Of a stretch of DNA of 64,000 nt, positions 10,691 through 21,876 are shown in pieces. Location of the stretch: the NCBI GenBank assembly GCA_025093555.1, contig JAIWNF010000015.1, positions 682,001 to 746,000 of the forward strand, in the 5' to 3' direction. Position 1 is the stretch's first letter; each line of letters starts with the position of its first letter. A program made the translations under genes and the position numbers. This DNA comes from Circinella umbellata (lineage: Eukaryota; Mucoromycota; Mucoromycetes; Mucorales; Lichtheimiaceae). The notes below the pieces were generated by a model, which worked only from the letters and a program-made list of their open reading frames with translations, was not told the DNA's origin and made no database searches.

Positions 10691-12085
10691 GGGAATGACT
10701 ACGGGCGCGCCAAAAATTGATAGTCAGACGAGGGGCGCGCCAATTCTGAGCCGGCACTTTAGTAACATGGCGCGCCCTTCGTCTGTTTTACTTTGCTTGC
10801 TCTTGTTCAAGTTTGCTATATGAAACATATCTTATTTAAACTGAATTTTCTCTACTTTAAATAAAAGAATTATGAATAAAAATATGACAGTCCGGTTGAA
10901 TCATCATCATTCTTCAGTTGAATACTTTTTGATAATAAAAATATCAAGCCATTTGGAAAACTATTAAAGATATACATATTAATTTCTTTTTAATCTATTA
11001 TATCCAATGGGTCAAATCAAATTAAGAATTAATTCATATAAAGTAAAAAATCATATTCAATTTTTATTTTTACTTTCAAAGGTTTGAGTAATAACATATT
11101 GAAATATTTATGCAATGGAAATATTGTACAAATATTAATAATAGGTGTTGTACATATTAATATAAGCTTGCTATTATGGGATCCATGGACCAACAGAATT
11201 CTCCAACATAGGTTCATTACAAAAAACAATAACATTTGAAGACTATGCCGTTATCTTTCATACAAAGTGTTCTTGTTCTTGACTCATTCAACAAGACTAC
11301 ACCAATATTTCATTTGAGGATGCTTGTTTAAGAATCAAAATCTTGACTCTAGAGTTTACGATCAGCTACAAAACGAAAATTATGCCTTTAAGAGAGATTT
11401 CTAGAAGCTATTGTATTCACATAAAATATGATTGATTTGATTTTTTTTATCGCTTTGTATCATTATGTATATTTATGTCATCTTTTTTTTTTCGTTATAC
11501 TACGTATGACCCAATTTCTTTCTTCTTCCCTATTTACATGGTACTCTCTTATTTGGTAATTTATATTATACAGATTATTCCTTTATCCTACGTAATAAAT
11601 GTTGATACGTGATCTTTTTTTGAGCTGCTCCTATAGCCCACCCATTCTTCTATATTATAATTCATATGTCCTTTTCTTATAATTTTGTTTATTTATAGCA
11701 CAAGCATTATATAGTACGTATTATATTTATATGCCTACAATTGGTGCCATTTTTGATCTATGTCATACTGCTTCGCTCCTTTGCTATTGGCTTCTTTGTA
11801 TAGTTACAGAAGTATACGTATTGCATTCTTTTATAACTTTTTGCTTCAGTGATTTTTGAGTATATTTTATGGCGTAGAAATAGAAAGAAACTCTATGTTT
11901 AATTGGCACAATACGTTAAATATATTGTTAATAAGTATTGTTGAGATTGTGAATATTTTGAATAAGTGAAGAAAAAGGGTAGATGAAGGGTAGACGAAGG
12001 GCGCGCCATGTTACTAAGATGCCTGTTCAAAATTGGCACGCCCCTCGTCTGACTGTAAAATTTTGGCGCGCCCGTAGTCATTCCC
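10691..12085. mobile_element. 1.4 kb non-autonomous transposon with GGCGCGCC-rich termini
   Basis: Terminal inverted repeats of about 93 bases (10691-10783 and 11993-12085) begin GGGAATGACTACGGGCGCGC. Each carries two or three GGCGCGCC octamers or near copies, separated by GTCAGACGAG and TAGTAACAT blocks. They match at most positions. TTTTTA flanks both sides (10685-10690, 12086-12091), consistent with a 6-base target duplication, although the T-rich site makes the length ambiguous. The 1.2 kb interior is AT-rich and has no transposase. The superfamily is not recognised. The right end abuts the left arm of the giant inverted repeat exactly. Confidence 0.8.
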
Positions 12086-12359
12086 TTTTTATTTGATTTA
12101 AAAAGTTGGGGTTTATATTGTTCTGCAGTAACTTTCTAATGTTACGCAATTACATCCGCAGCAACTGTCTAATGTCGCGCAGTTATTACATGTGATTGTT
12201 TAGTTAATAAATTGGGGGGATATTTATATTAAGTTGTTGTACAATGGGTTGATTCGAGTAAAAGGTAATAGAAATGAGAATATTCTTATATGAATAAATA
12301 TTCAGAATATTCGTGTATAAAAATAGAAAATAAGAAAAGTTGTTTATGTAAGGGTTACA
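12086..12359 (-). mobile_element. Truncated LTR-like element (left arm)
   Basis: This corresponds to 41993-42266 of the complete 725-base copy at 41993-42717. It ends ...GGGTTACA at 12359, next to CCAC of the interrupted gag fragment. The other 451 bases are missing because the left arm stops at 12086. It includes two degenerate direct units near 12124-12190 (GCAGTAACTTTCTAATGT and GCAGCAACTGTCTAATGT). Confidence 0.65.
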
Positions 12360-12830
12360 CCACATGACCTACCTGTTCGTCCATCTTTCGAATTGGACCC
12401 CTTCACCTACATTGATTCAATTGATACCTACTTTAGAACAAGCTACATTTACCAGCACGCTCGCTGCCGAGGAGCGCATACAAGTTATTGAACGTTACCC
12501 CCCTCTTCATGGTTTCACATACAAGGCACCAGCAAGGGTTCGTGAGGCCACTTGTTTGTTTAGAAAACGTCAAGCAGCAGAGGATGCTTCTCTTCACAAT
12601 TTTCAATACAACTTATCAGCTGTCCTACATCCTCTGGATGTCCTTGGCCATATGCTTCTACCCCTCTTACAACCTGATCAAGTTGAGCATATTTTTGCTA
12701 CACTTAATGACATCCGTACTCTCATTTTACATACTGAGGGTACTATTAACCAAGCCTGCAATCAACTTTCTCTTTGGGCAGTTAACCCTTCCATTCGACA
12801 ACAACCTACTGACCGAGAATATACCATGGC
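12360..12830 (+). pseudogene. Retroelement gag/ORF1-like fragment A (left arm)
   Basis: Encodes WTPSPTLIQLIPTLEQATFT, then AAEERIQVIERYPPLHGFTY, then a predicted helical stretch ending AVNPSIRQQPTDREYT. From memory this resembles the first ORF of retroelements common in Mucorales genomes, possibly DIRS-like; the class is uncertain. One extra T near 12391 shifts the frame between PSFE and WTPSP. The 5' part is missing here but is present on the right at 42718-42866. It runs into fragment B, which is in the opposite orientation, at about 12830. Confidence 0.6.
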
Positions 12831-13320
12831 TTCGGAGAAAAGTCTTGCTGCTTCTGGCACTGGAGCAGGAGGTTTGTACGTAAAACCATGTATAGGTGGA
12901 TATCGTTCAATTATTTGTGTGCGCTCCTCGGCAGCGAGCATGCTTGTAAAGGTAGATTGGTCTAATGTTGGCATCAGATGCGTTAAGGGAACAGAAGGGG
13001 TCCAGTCAAATGAAGGATGTCCAGGTAAGTCATATGGTACCTGTGGGACAGGGGCTTGAGCAACAGGGTCTGTGCGTGATTGATATAATTCTTATATAAG
13101 ATGTTGTTGCCTTGCCACCTGGTCCACAAGTTGTTGAACTTGGTTGATAACAGAGTTTAATGTTTGGTCTGTCATGGATAAATTCAGTGGAAGTGGTTAT
13201 GACCAGTGTAGTGAAAGAAAAATGATCAAGAATAGAATACACATTAGATTTATAGAAAAAAAAATTATTATATTTTATTTCATTTGTTATGTTTCGGCAA
13301 TAAAAAGAGAATTATGATCA
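12830..13320 (-). pseudogene. Retroelement gag/ORF1-like fragment B, inverted (left arm)
   Basis: Start codon at 13175 on the minus strand (MTDQTLNS...). There is an in-frame TAA in the leader, then HPSFDWTPSVPLTHLMPTLD and AAEERTQIIERYPPIHGFTY, truncated after AARLFSEA at about 12830. It is a diverged relative of fragment A, joined tail to tail. The 5' untranslated region (13176 to about 13310) is shared with 42867-43016. Confidence 0.6.
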
Positions 13321-13699
13321 CAGCACTCTATCAATTCAGGTTCGGTAGGTCCAATGGACTACCTCAATTGTCTGGAACTTAGTGATAGAAAATGACAAAT
13401 AATTATCTTATGAATAATATGTGTTGGAAACAACAGATACCTTTGAAAAATACTATTATAAACCACGAGCTCAACAAACATCAAGCACAGCTATTGTCAA
13501 TTCAATTTTTTCACTTACAATATGATTGTTGACGAAGTGAAGTCTGAAAATGTGGTACACCCTCCCAATTGGTATCAATCTTTTTTTAAAAAATATTTTA
13601 GTTAAATTCAAATATTACCCTATCCTGAAAAAAAAATTGAAAGTAGAATACTTGGATTTGAAGGTATAAAGAGAAGAAGAATTATTATATTTTAGTTAG
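13321..13699. other. Non-coding AT-rich sequence (left arm)
   Basis: No ORF or recognised element between the retroelement leader and the MITE. Confidence 0.35.
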
Positions 13700-13701
13700 T
13701 A

Positions 13702-14449
13702 CCTGCTCTCAGGATGCGAATTAAATCCAGAGGGATGCTCCATATATGGAGCGTGAGCTGTGTAGGAAAATTTTTTTATCTGAATTTGAATGTGTCAAAC
13801 TATCTAAGAAGCTTGAGAGATGCGTTCCCAATAATATGAACAATAACAACTACGATCCCCTTACTTTGTTTCAACTAGAAAGATCGAGGTGTAACATTTT
13901 CTAAATTACCATCAGTAGAACTATTTAAATTCCACACTTGTTGCATTCTGAAATAAAAATTATGTGTTGGTTGTTATGCCATTTTGAATATAAATTTTGG
14001 AAGAAGTTTAAGAAATATAGGACTCAAGAAATGTGCAGCATATGTACAAGGCACTTTAGCTTGTCCTAATTTGGGAGAAAAAAAGAGCCTTTTGAGGTGG
14101 TTTTGATAAAAGTTCAGATTATCATTATTGCGTACTCTTAATAGATACGAATTTTTCCCATAAGCTTGATTTTCTATATTTTATGATGTTTCACTTTTGC
14201 CCTCTCAGCCCCTCTTTCTTTTCTCTTTACCTTTTTCTTTTATTTCTATAAGAATAGTAAGTTAGCTATATTTTATCATAATTGTCAGGATACGTTTATT
14301 CATTTAATTTATCCAATAAATAGTCAATAAAAATCTAACTTTACTTTGAACTACATCACTTTTGGCTCTTTTTTTTTTTAATTTTTTACTCAGCTCACGC
14401 TCCATATATGGAGCATCCCTCTGGATTTAATTCGCATCATGAGAGCAGG
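13702..14449. mobile_element. MITE with 59-base palindromic termini, TA-flanked (left arm)
   Basis: Inverted termini 13702-13760 and 14391-14449 start CCTGCTCTCA and contain the nested palindrome GCTCCATATATGGAGC. Both ends are bordered by TA (13700-13701, 14450-14451), as for Tc1/mariner-type elements. The interior has no transposase. Confidence 0.8.
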
Positions 14450-14639
14450 TATACAAAAAAAAACAAAATAGCATAGTTTATCTCTTCGATAATACCCCTC
14501 CTTTTTCGTGTTTCTTTCTTCTCCCCCTTCACTTCTGATTCTCTTTGTGCCATAGAATCACACTGTTTGTATCTTGTCTTGTATGTGAATTTCCAACCGC
14601 TGTTATTTATCCCATTTCTGCAGCTGTCAATAAAATTCA

Positions 14640-15250
14640 TCTTGAATTTTTTTAAAAAAAAGCCATCCTATAGTTTGATCTAATGAGTTGTATATATTTT
14701 GATAAAACTGTTTTGTTAAGTTCTCAACATCTTCTTGGTTCTTAGTGTTTGATGTAGGTGATGGTGGTAAGTCCGCGAGGCACTATAGTTTGTTGTGGAG
14801 AGATTGTAAGTTGGTGCTGATTGCTGTTTGATAATTTTCATGGATGGCAGAGTCTTTCAGTTTGCTTATGCTTTCTATAATTATTTATGAAGGGAAGATT
14901 AGCATCAGCATCAAAACTAAAATGCACCTTTTTGTTTGAGTTTAAGGTGTCTCAGATGGTTAGTGTTGGGTTAGCAGGTATTCGTGCTCATATATAAGTC
15001 ACAGATACTACTACCAAGAGGTCTGATGAAAGCTAATTTTCCATATGCTAGTTTAATATTTTATACTTGTAAATGTTGGCTGTCAATCTAAATTATCATC
15101 TTGTTTCCTTGACTGTTTAAGGCAGTGTCAGAGGTGATCATAGCAAATCGTACATTGAAGTCATCGCAAATAATTGTATTTGTGGTAGAGTAGTATTGGT
15201 GTTGTTGTGGAAGAGAATCGAAGATAGCTAGTGCTAATTTATCTGAAAAA
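14640..15250 (-). pseudogene. LINE endonuclease-like remnant (left arm)
   Basis: Best read on the minus strand. Pieces in different frames include TIICDDFNVRFAMITSDTAL, which resembles the CGDFNARTG motif of LINE AP-endonucleases; then LAFIRPLGSSICDLYMST, which resembles the SxxDYxxxS block; then ENLTKQFYQNIYNSLDQTIG, a linker-like stretch. Many stops and shifts make it long dead. The assignment rests on motif resemblance only. Confidence 0.45.
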
Positions 15251-15989
15251 AATCAGTTAAAAGTGGTAAATATATACAACGAATGAGGATATTGGTTACT
15301 ACAGAAGCATTGTTTTTTTTGTTTTTAACCGAACTGAGATCTATTTTACTTTAAGGAAATCACCTGTCACACGAGTTCCACCACACCTTTCTTTCGTTCA
15401 TATCAATTCCCAAGATTCCGTTACCATATAAGTATATGAGTTGCTAGGTTACAGCCATTACTATGCTACTCTATGAACGTCATTTTAATTGAATAACCTA
15501 ACTAGGAATCAAAGCCATATCGACTTTGTCAAAAGCTCCAGTCTTGCTCCCCATGGTTTTGAACCAGTTGCATTTTTCTCACATTTTCAATTCAAGGCTT
15601 CGGCTCGTAATTTCGCTACAAAAGTGTTGAAAGACGTGATAGAGATTTTAAAGGACGATGATGACGAGCAAATGAAGGATTGGGCGAAATGCTATTCAGA
15701 ATATGATTTCCAGGTAACTGCGAGACTTTTGTTTTATAATTACAAGTAATTGGAGATCTCATATTCGTTACCAAGTATAGGTTTTAGAAACAACGTTTAT
15801 TGATGATTTTTGGGTATCAGTTGCTCGTGACTCAACTGACGCGATGCAACGCACAATTAAAGAACAAGCGGCACAGTATAGATGGGCGGCGTAGCTAAAA
15901 ATCTCCTGAAAGTCGTGACGTAAATTAAATTATACATCTGCAATTTTTATAAAACTTTTTTTTTGTTTGTTTACCTTTCCTCTTTGACC

Positions 15990-16228
15990 ATGGCTGCTAT
16001 TCCTTCAAACCCCCAACATTTCTCTAAAGGTTCGTTACTTGACGAACTAGGTTTTATCTCAAAAGAAACTCCCAATTACGACGTACATCCTTTTTGTAAA
16101 AGCTTTAACACTAAAGAAAAATGGCAGTCATGGTTTAAAACAGTTCCTCAAAATTATGCCACATTTATTCGTAATGGTTTTAGCTTAGGCAAAGCAACTA
16201 AGTAATAATAATAATAATAGTAATAGTA

Positions 16229-16277
<49 letters not shown>

Positions 16278-18283
16278 CAATGATAATAACAATAACTATA
16301 GCAACAGCATCAATAATAGCAACAATAATAATGATAATGATAATAATAACAATGAAAAATCAGAAACAATTGGCCGTCCTGCTATATATCAAATGAAGTA
16401 TCGTTTTATTTGTAATCATGGTGGAAAACCTTGTAAAGCATCAAGTGCTTCTTCTTCGTCGTCATCATCATCAATATCTCCTTCTAAAAAACGCAAACGT
16501 GATCCATCCAAAATGATTCCTAAAGTTGATTGTCCTGCCAAGATTGATTTGTATAAGTATTCAGATGATTCATACGAAGCTGTTTATTATTGGTATCACC
16601 ATAATCATGATCCTACAAATTCAGAAAGTATTATTACATCTCGTTTACCTGAAGAAGCTCGCAAATGGATTACGTATTGAACGTGTTGATAAAAATATGG
16701 ACTGGGAAGCTATACAGAATGCATTGCATTTGACGCGTAAAGAAAGAGATTATGAATGTTTTGTAAACTTAATATATGATAATAATGATGTAATACTAAT
16801 TGTTATAAAAAACAAACGTATAGCTTGATAATAACCCAAACTTGTTGCCTGTGTCAGAACTTATTCATTATAAAGACGTCCAAAATCTCATTCAAACAAA
16901 ACTTGCTCGACTTTCAAAAAAAGCAGCACTTGATAAAGATAGTGTATGTCTTTGGCTTAAGTATCTTGATGATGAATGATATGATCTATTGTCAAACATT
17001 GATGAAGATAATAATAGATTTACAATTGCTTGGATATCCAAATGGCAAAAACCAGTAAGTAAAAATGATCTGTTGTTAATTGATGATTTATTTTGATTGA
17101 TTCGATATTGATTATTATGGTATTTCTTTTTAGATTCTTCAAAGGCAGAATATTGTTTGTGTTGATTCGACACATAAAACATGTAAATCATTTATTCGAA
17201 GTTCTGATAGTTGCTATTTATTTACCATTGTTTGCAAAAATCTTGATACAAACAAAGGTTGTCCTGTTGGGTTTATGATGACAAACTTGGAAACCACAGT
17301 CTCTGTTGCTAGTTGGTTTGAATGGTTAAAAAGTGTCATCAACTTTGTCCCTAAGTCTATAATGATCGATTGTAGTCCTGTTGAAATAAATGCTATAAAC
17401 CAAGTATATGGTGATGTTGTTTAGGTTCTTTTGTGTCATTGGCACATTAAAAGAGAATGGGAGAAACATATAAAAAAAATGGTAAGTGAATTTGGTTTTA
17501 TTTTACACATGAAACAAAAGAACAACAATGGCAAGCTCGTAATTCTTTGAATCTTTTGATGAATTGTGATAGTATTGATTTGTTTGAGCTTCTATGGGAT
17601 TTGTTTAAATCAATGTGGCACGATGTAAATGGTTATGTTGAATTCTATGATTATATATACCAATATTGGTACCCCAAAAGAGAAAAATGGTGTAAAGCTT
17701 GAAGACCTGTATGTATTAACGGTTCATGTATTAATCAGCTATTAATATGAATATATTTAAAGAATGTTACTAACTGTGATTATTTTTTTATTAGAATGCT
17801 ATATTTAATACAAATAATTTAATAGAAAGTTGGCATAGTCATTTAAAAACCGTGTATCTTGGTCGTCCTCATAATCATCGTGTTGATCGCATTATATATA
17901 TATTAGCTGAAAAAGTGGAATTGGATTTTTGCAGAGATGCATATCAAATAAGACATGGGATCAAACCTATCTGGTTGTCAACAAAGGAAAGAACAAGAAA
18001 AAAACTCGCTTATGATCTGTCTGAAGAAGATGCACGTAATATGGTAACAATTAATGGTAATATAATTGAATGCAAGTCTTTTACAACATCAACTACCTAT
18101 TATTTATTATCTTTACAGCAATGTGGTCCTGCCGAGTTTACTATTGTTTCATGTACATGTCCTGATTTCAATTTATCTTATATCATCTGTAAACATATGT
18201 TTCTTGTCAATTGCATCAACCAAATCCCTATTCAAACACATGCTTTGAAATACAATCCTATTGCTCCTATCCCACCACAATAA
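15990..18283 (+). pseudogene. MULE 1 transposase, WRKY-GCM1/FAR1-like with SWIM finger (left arm)
   Basis: Order: an N-terminal part (MAAIPSNPQHFSKGSLLDEL...); an Asn/Ser tract made by an AAT/AGT microsatellite (16204-16275), where the frame shifts; a zinc-finger-like C...C...HNH block (CPAKIDLYKY...YYWYHHNHDP); the transposase core with CVDSTHKTCKS (D), IMIDCSPVE (D), CHWHIKREW and NNLIESWHSHLK (E); and a SWIM finger CTCPDFNLSYIICKHMF. Breaks: the microsatellite shift, a 1-base insertion at ARKW/LRIER (about 16668), TGA after LDDE, TAG in GDVVxVLLCHWH where the relative in MULE 2 has Gln, and TGA after WCKA. It would have cut and pasted MULE 1; it is now inactive. Confidence 0.85.
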
Positions 18284-18722
18284 CATATTGACCCAAACAC
18301 GAACCAAGAATTACAACAATTATTATCACAAGCTCTTGATAGATGTTATAATCATGTTACAAAGAGAAAATCCAAAGCAAATAATGAACAATTAGAACAA
18401 ATGATACTTCTTTTAAATAATACACACTCGAACTTGGAAAAATAACTGATCCACATAAACGCCCTGATAAACAACATTGAAGTTCTCTTATTTTTCTCAT
18501 AATTTTTTCTTTTCTTATACTTATATTTTTTTATTCGCCTTTTTTTTTGTTATATATTCCTTTTCCTTTCCTTTCCCTGATACTTAAAAGTATCAAAATA
18601 AAATGTTTTAAACATGTTTGTTGAAAATGTATTGTGAAAATGTTCTTTTTGTCATTTTATTTTCTTGACGACTTTAATTTTCTTTTTGTAAATGGACTTG
18701 GTAACTTTCTTTCTTTGAATAG

Positions 18723-18914
18723 AATGGACTTAATAATTTTTTTTTTAGTGGAAGGACTTAGTAATTTTTTTTTTTTTGTGAATGGACTTAGTAATTTTTT
18801 TGTTGAACAGAGAAATTTTTAAGAAAATGGCTTTGAAAAAAAAAAGTTTTCTTTCATCCCCCCATCTGAACTCCAAAAAAGAAATTTGTGACTTGGTTTT
18901 AAGTGACTTTCTGG
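18723..18914. repeat. MULE 1 terminal segment, first tandem copy, with 20-base subrepeats
   Basis: Starts AATGGACTTAATAATTTTTT and recurs from 21908 with few differences. The unit also repeats GGACTTAGTAATTTTTTT internally two or three times. The copy is completed at 21877-21907 beyond MULE 2, so MULE 2 landed inside it. Confidence 0.7.
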
Positions 18915-21876
18915 AATGCCGATTTTTGTCCACGCTAATGACGACACCAAATCGGGACTGCTCTCCAAAATGCAAAATGGCCGTACAAATTGGGACTGCT
19001 GAGATAAAATTGAAGTAGGAATCCAGTACATACAAAAAAAAACTAAGTCCTCATTATTAGTTTGACTTAGACAAAAAAACCAAGTAAAACTTTCTTATTG
19101 AAATACTTCAACAACGTTTTCACTTAATTCAAAACTCTCGAATTATCACAAAAAAATTTAACAAAGTAGTTTTATGTATATAATCCAGAAAAGTATAAGT
19201 GGGTTCTTTATTTTTATTGTATTTATATATTATAAGTGGAGTGATTAAATTATTATTTATTTTTGTTTTCTAACTGCATTTCTTGGATCTATCACATTTT
19301 GTAAAATATTATTTAAATTTTGCGTTGCTTGATTACATTCTTCTAATTGATCAGGCGTCATATTCAATAAAGTATGGTTTAACATGTCTACTGATGATGT
19401 TATTTTTGTTAAGATATTTTTTCTGAGCTCTTGTAAACGAATTTCTTCGATTTTTCCATTATCAGCTTTGTTGACAGGTCTAACTGGTTGTATTGAACGA
19501 GAGATACCAACACGATGAAGAGGAATATCACGAACGCGATTGCAAAGGAAAATATGTTTACATAATATATGATTAAAATAAAAGTCAGGACAGGTACACG
19601 AATGCAAAACGCCTTCTCGAACAACAATTTCATAATAGATATTTTCTTTTGTAAACGACTTTACGTATATCTATATATACAATAGATTACTCATTAATCA
19701 TTAGAACATGAAACAGTTCTTATAACGCGTTTTTACTTACTTTTTGAGCATCTACAATTGAAATATAATCTGCAGCGGTATCATCATCAAGCTCATATGC
19801 CGTTGTATGCTGTTTTTTTTCTTCTTTCATTAAGCTCACATCTTCGAATCCATGAAATACTTAAAGTATAGATTGTCTATATGCGCAATCAACAACTTGA
19901 GTAAGAACCCAGACAATATAATCAATTCTATGTTTCCTTGTTCTTTTGAGATAATGAGTTTTTAATTGATTATGCCACGATTCAATGAGATTATTTGTAT
20001 GGAATTGAACACCCTATATGATTGAAAGATTAGATAAAAAAAGTTATAATTATAGTTTGTTTTAGTAATATTACATACCTCTCGCCACGCCTTACTCCAC
20101 TTTTCTCTCTTAGGATAATAATAATCAAACATGTATGTATAAAACGTTATATCTTCAACAAGGTAATGCTGTCTAAATTCGTTCTATTTTACATCAAATT
20201 CTTCTGGATCCTTTGTGTACATCAATGAACTTAAATAAACACGAGCTTTTTTACGTAAAGCTTTAGAATCTGCAGTACTAATCGAGCTTTTGATCTATCA
20301 ATGATCTGTTAGAGAAAATGTTTATGTATCCAAGCAAAAGTTATTTAAGTTAGTAACGTACCTATTTAACTTTCTTTTCCCATGCTCGTCGAATATGCCA
20401 ATGGCAAACTAGAACTTGGACTTCGGTACCAAACGTAGACAAAATAGCATCCATTTCAGTTACACTACAATTGATCATGATACGTTTGGGATAAAACCCA
20501 CATTCGAACTTAAGCCATGAGAGCCAATGACTAATAGTAAATGAAGATTCAGAATTCATAATAAAAAAAGCAACAGGACAACCTTTGTTCGTGACATCAC
20601 TCCTAGTAACAAGTGAAAACAAATAGCAATCACCATGGTCAGATAAGAATGATACACATGTTTTATGTGTAGAATCGAGGTTAATATCCTCTTGTTTCAA
20701 TAATATCTGTGTAAAAAAACATTAGTAAAAGAGCATATATCAAAAATAATATAAAACAAAAACAAAATACAAATTTATACCTTTTTCTGCCATGGAGCGA
20801 CCCATGCAACCATTAATAGTTCTTTTTTAGATCCATTAGCCTTTTCGTCAGCTTCAGATGTAGTAGTAATTTCAAATAAGGTATTATAACCTTTTTCTTT
20901 AAGGATATCAATCCAGGCTTGGGTGCTTTGTTTGTCAAATCGATGTTTTCTTGAAATATTAATTAAGCGTTGGTGGATTTGATTTACAATATCATGGCGA
21001 TGTACACGGAGAGCAGCTGGTATTTTCAAAACATTTGGATCTACATTTATTTCATTTTCAAACTAATCAAACAGCAAATTAGATATCGCATCCTAGATAA
21101 CTACATATTTAAGCATTCCAGTTATACATACCTCATTCATTTCTTCATTCGACAACTGTAATAAGTCTTTCATTCCTCTCCAATCTTTCTTTTCTTCAAC
21201 ATGTTTTTCAATCCAATTCTTAACATTAAATAGAAGTCTTGATTCTTTAATATCCTGTTCACTGAAAGGATTATGACCACCATGGGTCCAATGATACGTT
21301 ACTTCAATAATACCATCAACAGCACGTTTGGTAACTTTTATTTTTGCAGTACAACCAGTGTGTTTTGATACATTTGTTCGACGTTTTTTGGTTGTTGGGG
21401 GGATGGAAGACAATTTATGACTATGATCACAGACGTACAAAAGAGACCAATCAATTTTTTTTTTGGGACTAGGAGTATCTTTTGTGAATAAAGTTGAAGG
21501 AGCTGCAGTTGAGATTGTGCTTTTTTTCTTGTTCCAAGTCGCATGGCAAGAAGCTTCTTCAGCAAACCATTTATTAAAATTATATTCATTGTGAAAAGTT
21601 AACTCCATAGGGGAACTGACCCAGTCAACAGGAGGTCGTTTGTGTACAATATAAAGTGTGTTGTTAGTTTGATTGTTCACGATAAATACAGATAATGAGG
21701 AATAAAGAAAATAATGAATAGGAATGCGAATCTACCCATAAAGATGGGAAAGATGCGCGATTTATTATTTGCCCCTGGGCGAAATGCGTCTGAAATAAAA
21801 ACATTCCTGGGAATGACAGTCTCTGAATAAAACAAAAATTTGTCGACGTCATTAGTGTGGACAATTAGGAGCGTCG
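18915..21876 (-). mobile_element. MULE 2 (MuDR-like), inserted in MULE 1 (left arm)
   Basis: 2962 bases, flanked by the 10-base duplication GACTTTCTGG (18905-18914 and 21877-21886). The ends share an inverted repeat around TTGTCCACRCTAATGACG (18925-18942, and its complement at 21847-21864). It holds one transposase gene on the minus strand and a non-coding tail. Confidence 0.85.
19257..21680 (-). pseudogene. MULE 2 transposase with SWIM finger (left arm)
   Basis: Exons on the minus strand, from about 21680 downward, encode a C...C...H.H zinc-finger-like N-terminal domain (YVCDHSHK...GCTAKIKV...YHWTHGGHNP), the core with LDSTHKTCVS (D), IMINCSVTE (Asn where the D would be), CHWHIRRAW and NNLIESWHNQLK (E), and a SWIM finger CTCPDFYFNHILCKHIF near the end. 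Introns have GT/AG borders. Three stop codons break it: TAG after EKKVK, TAG in FDVKxNEF and TAA after QSIL. The open frame begins at GTG; the first in-frame ATG is 21608 (MELTFHNEYNF), so the true start may be lost. It is otherwise nearly full length. Confidence 0.8.

Noticed and set aside
12364..13059. Open frame of 231 codons
   Set aside because: It reads through fragment A and then antisense through inverted fragment B; the second half is the complement of gag, so it is not a real protein.
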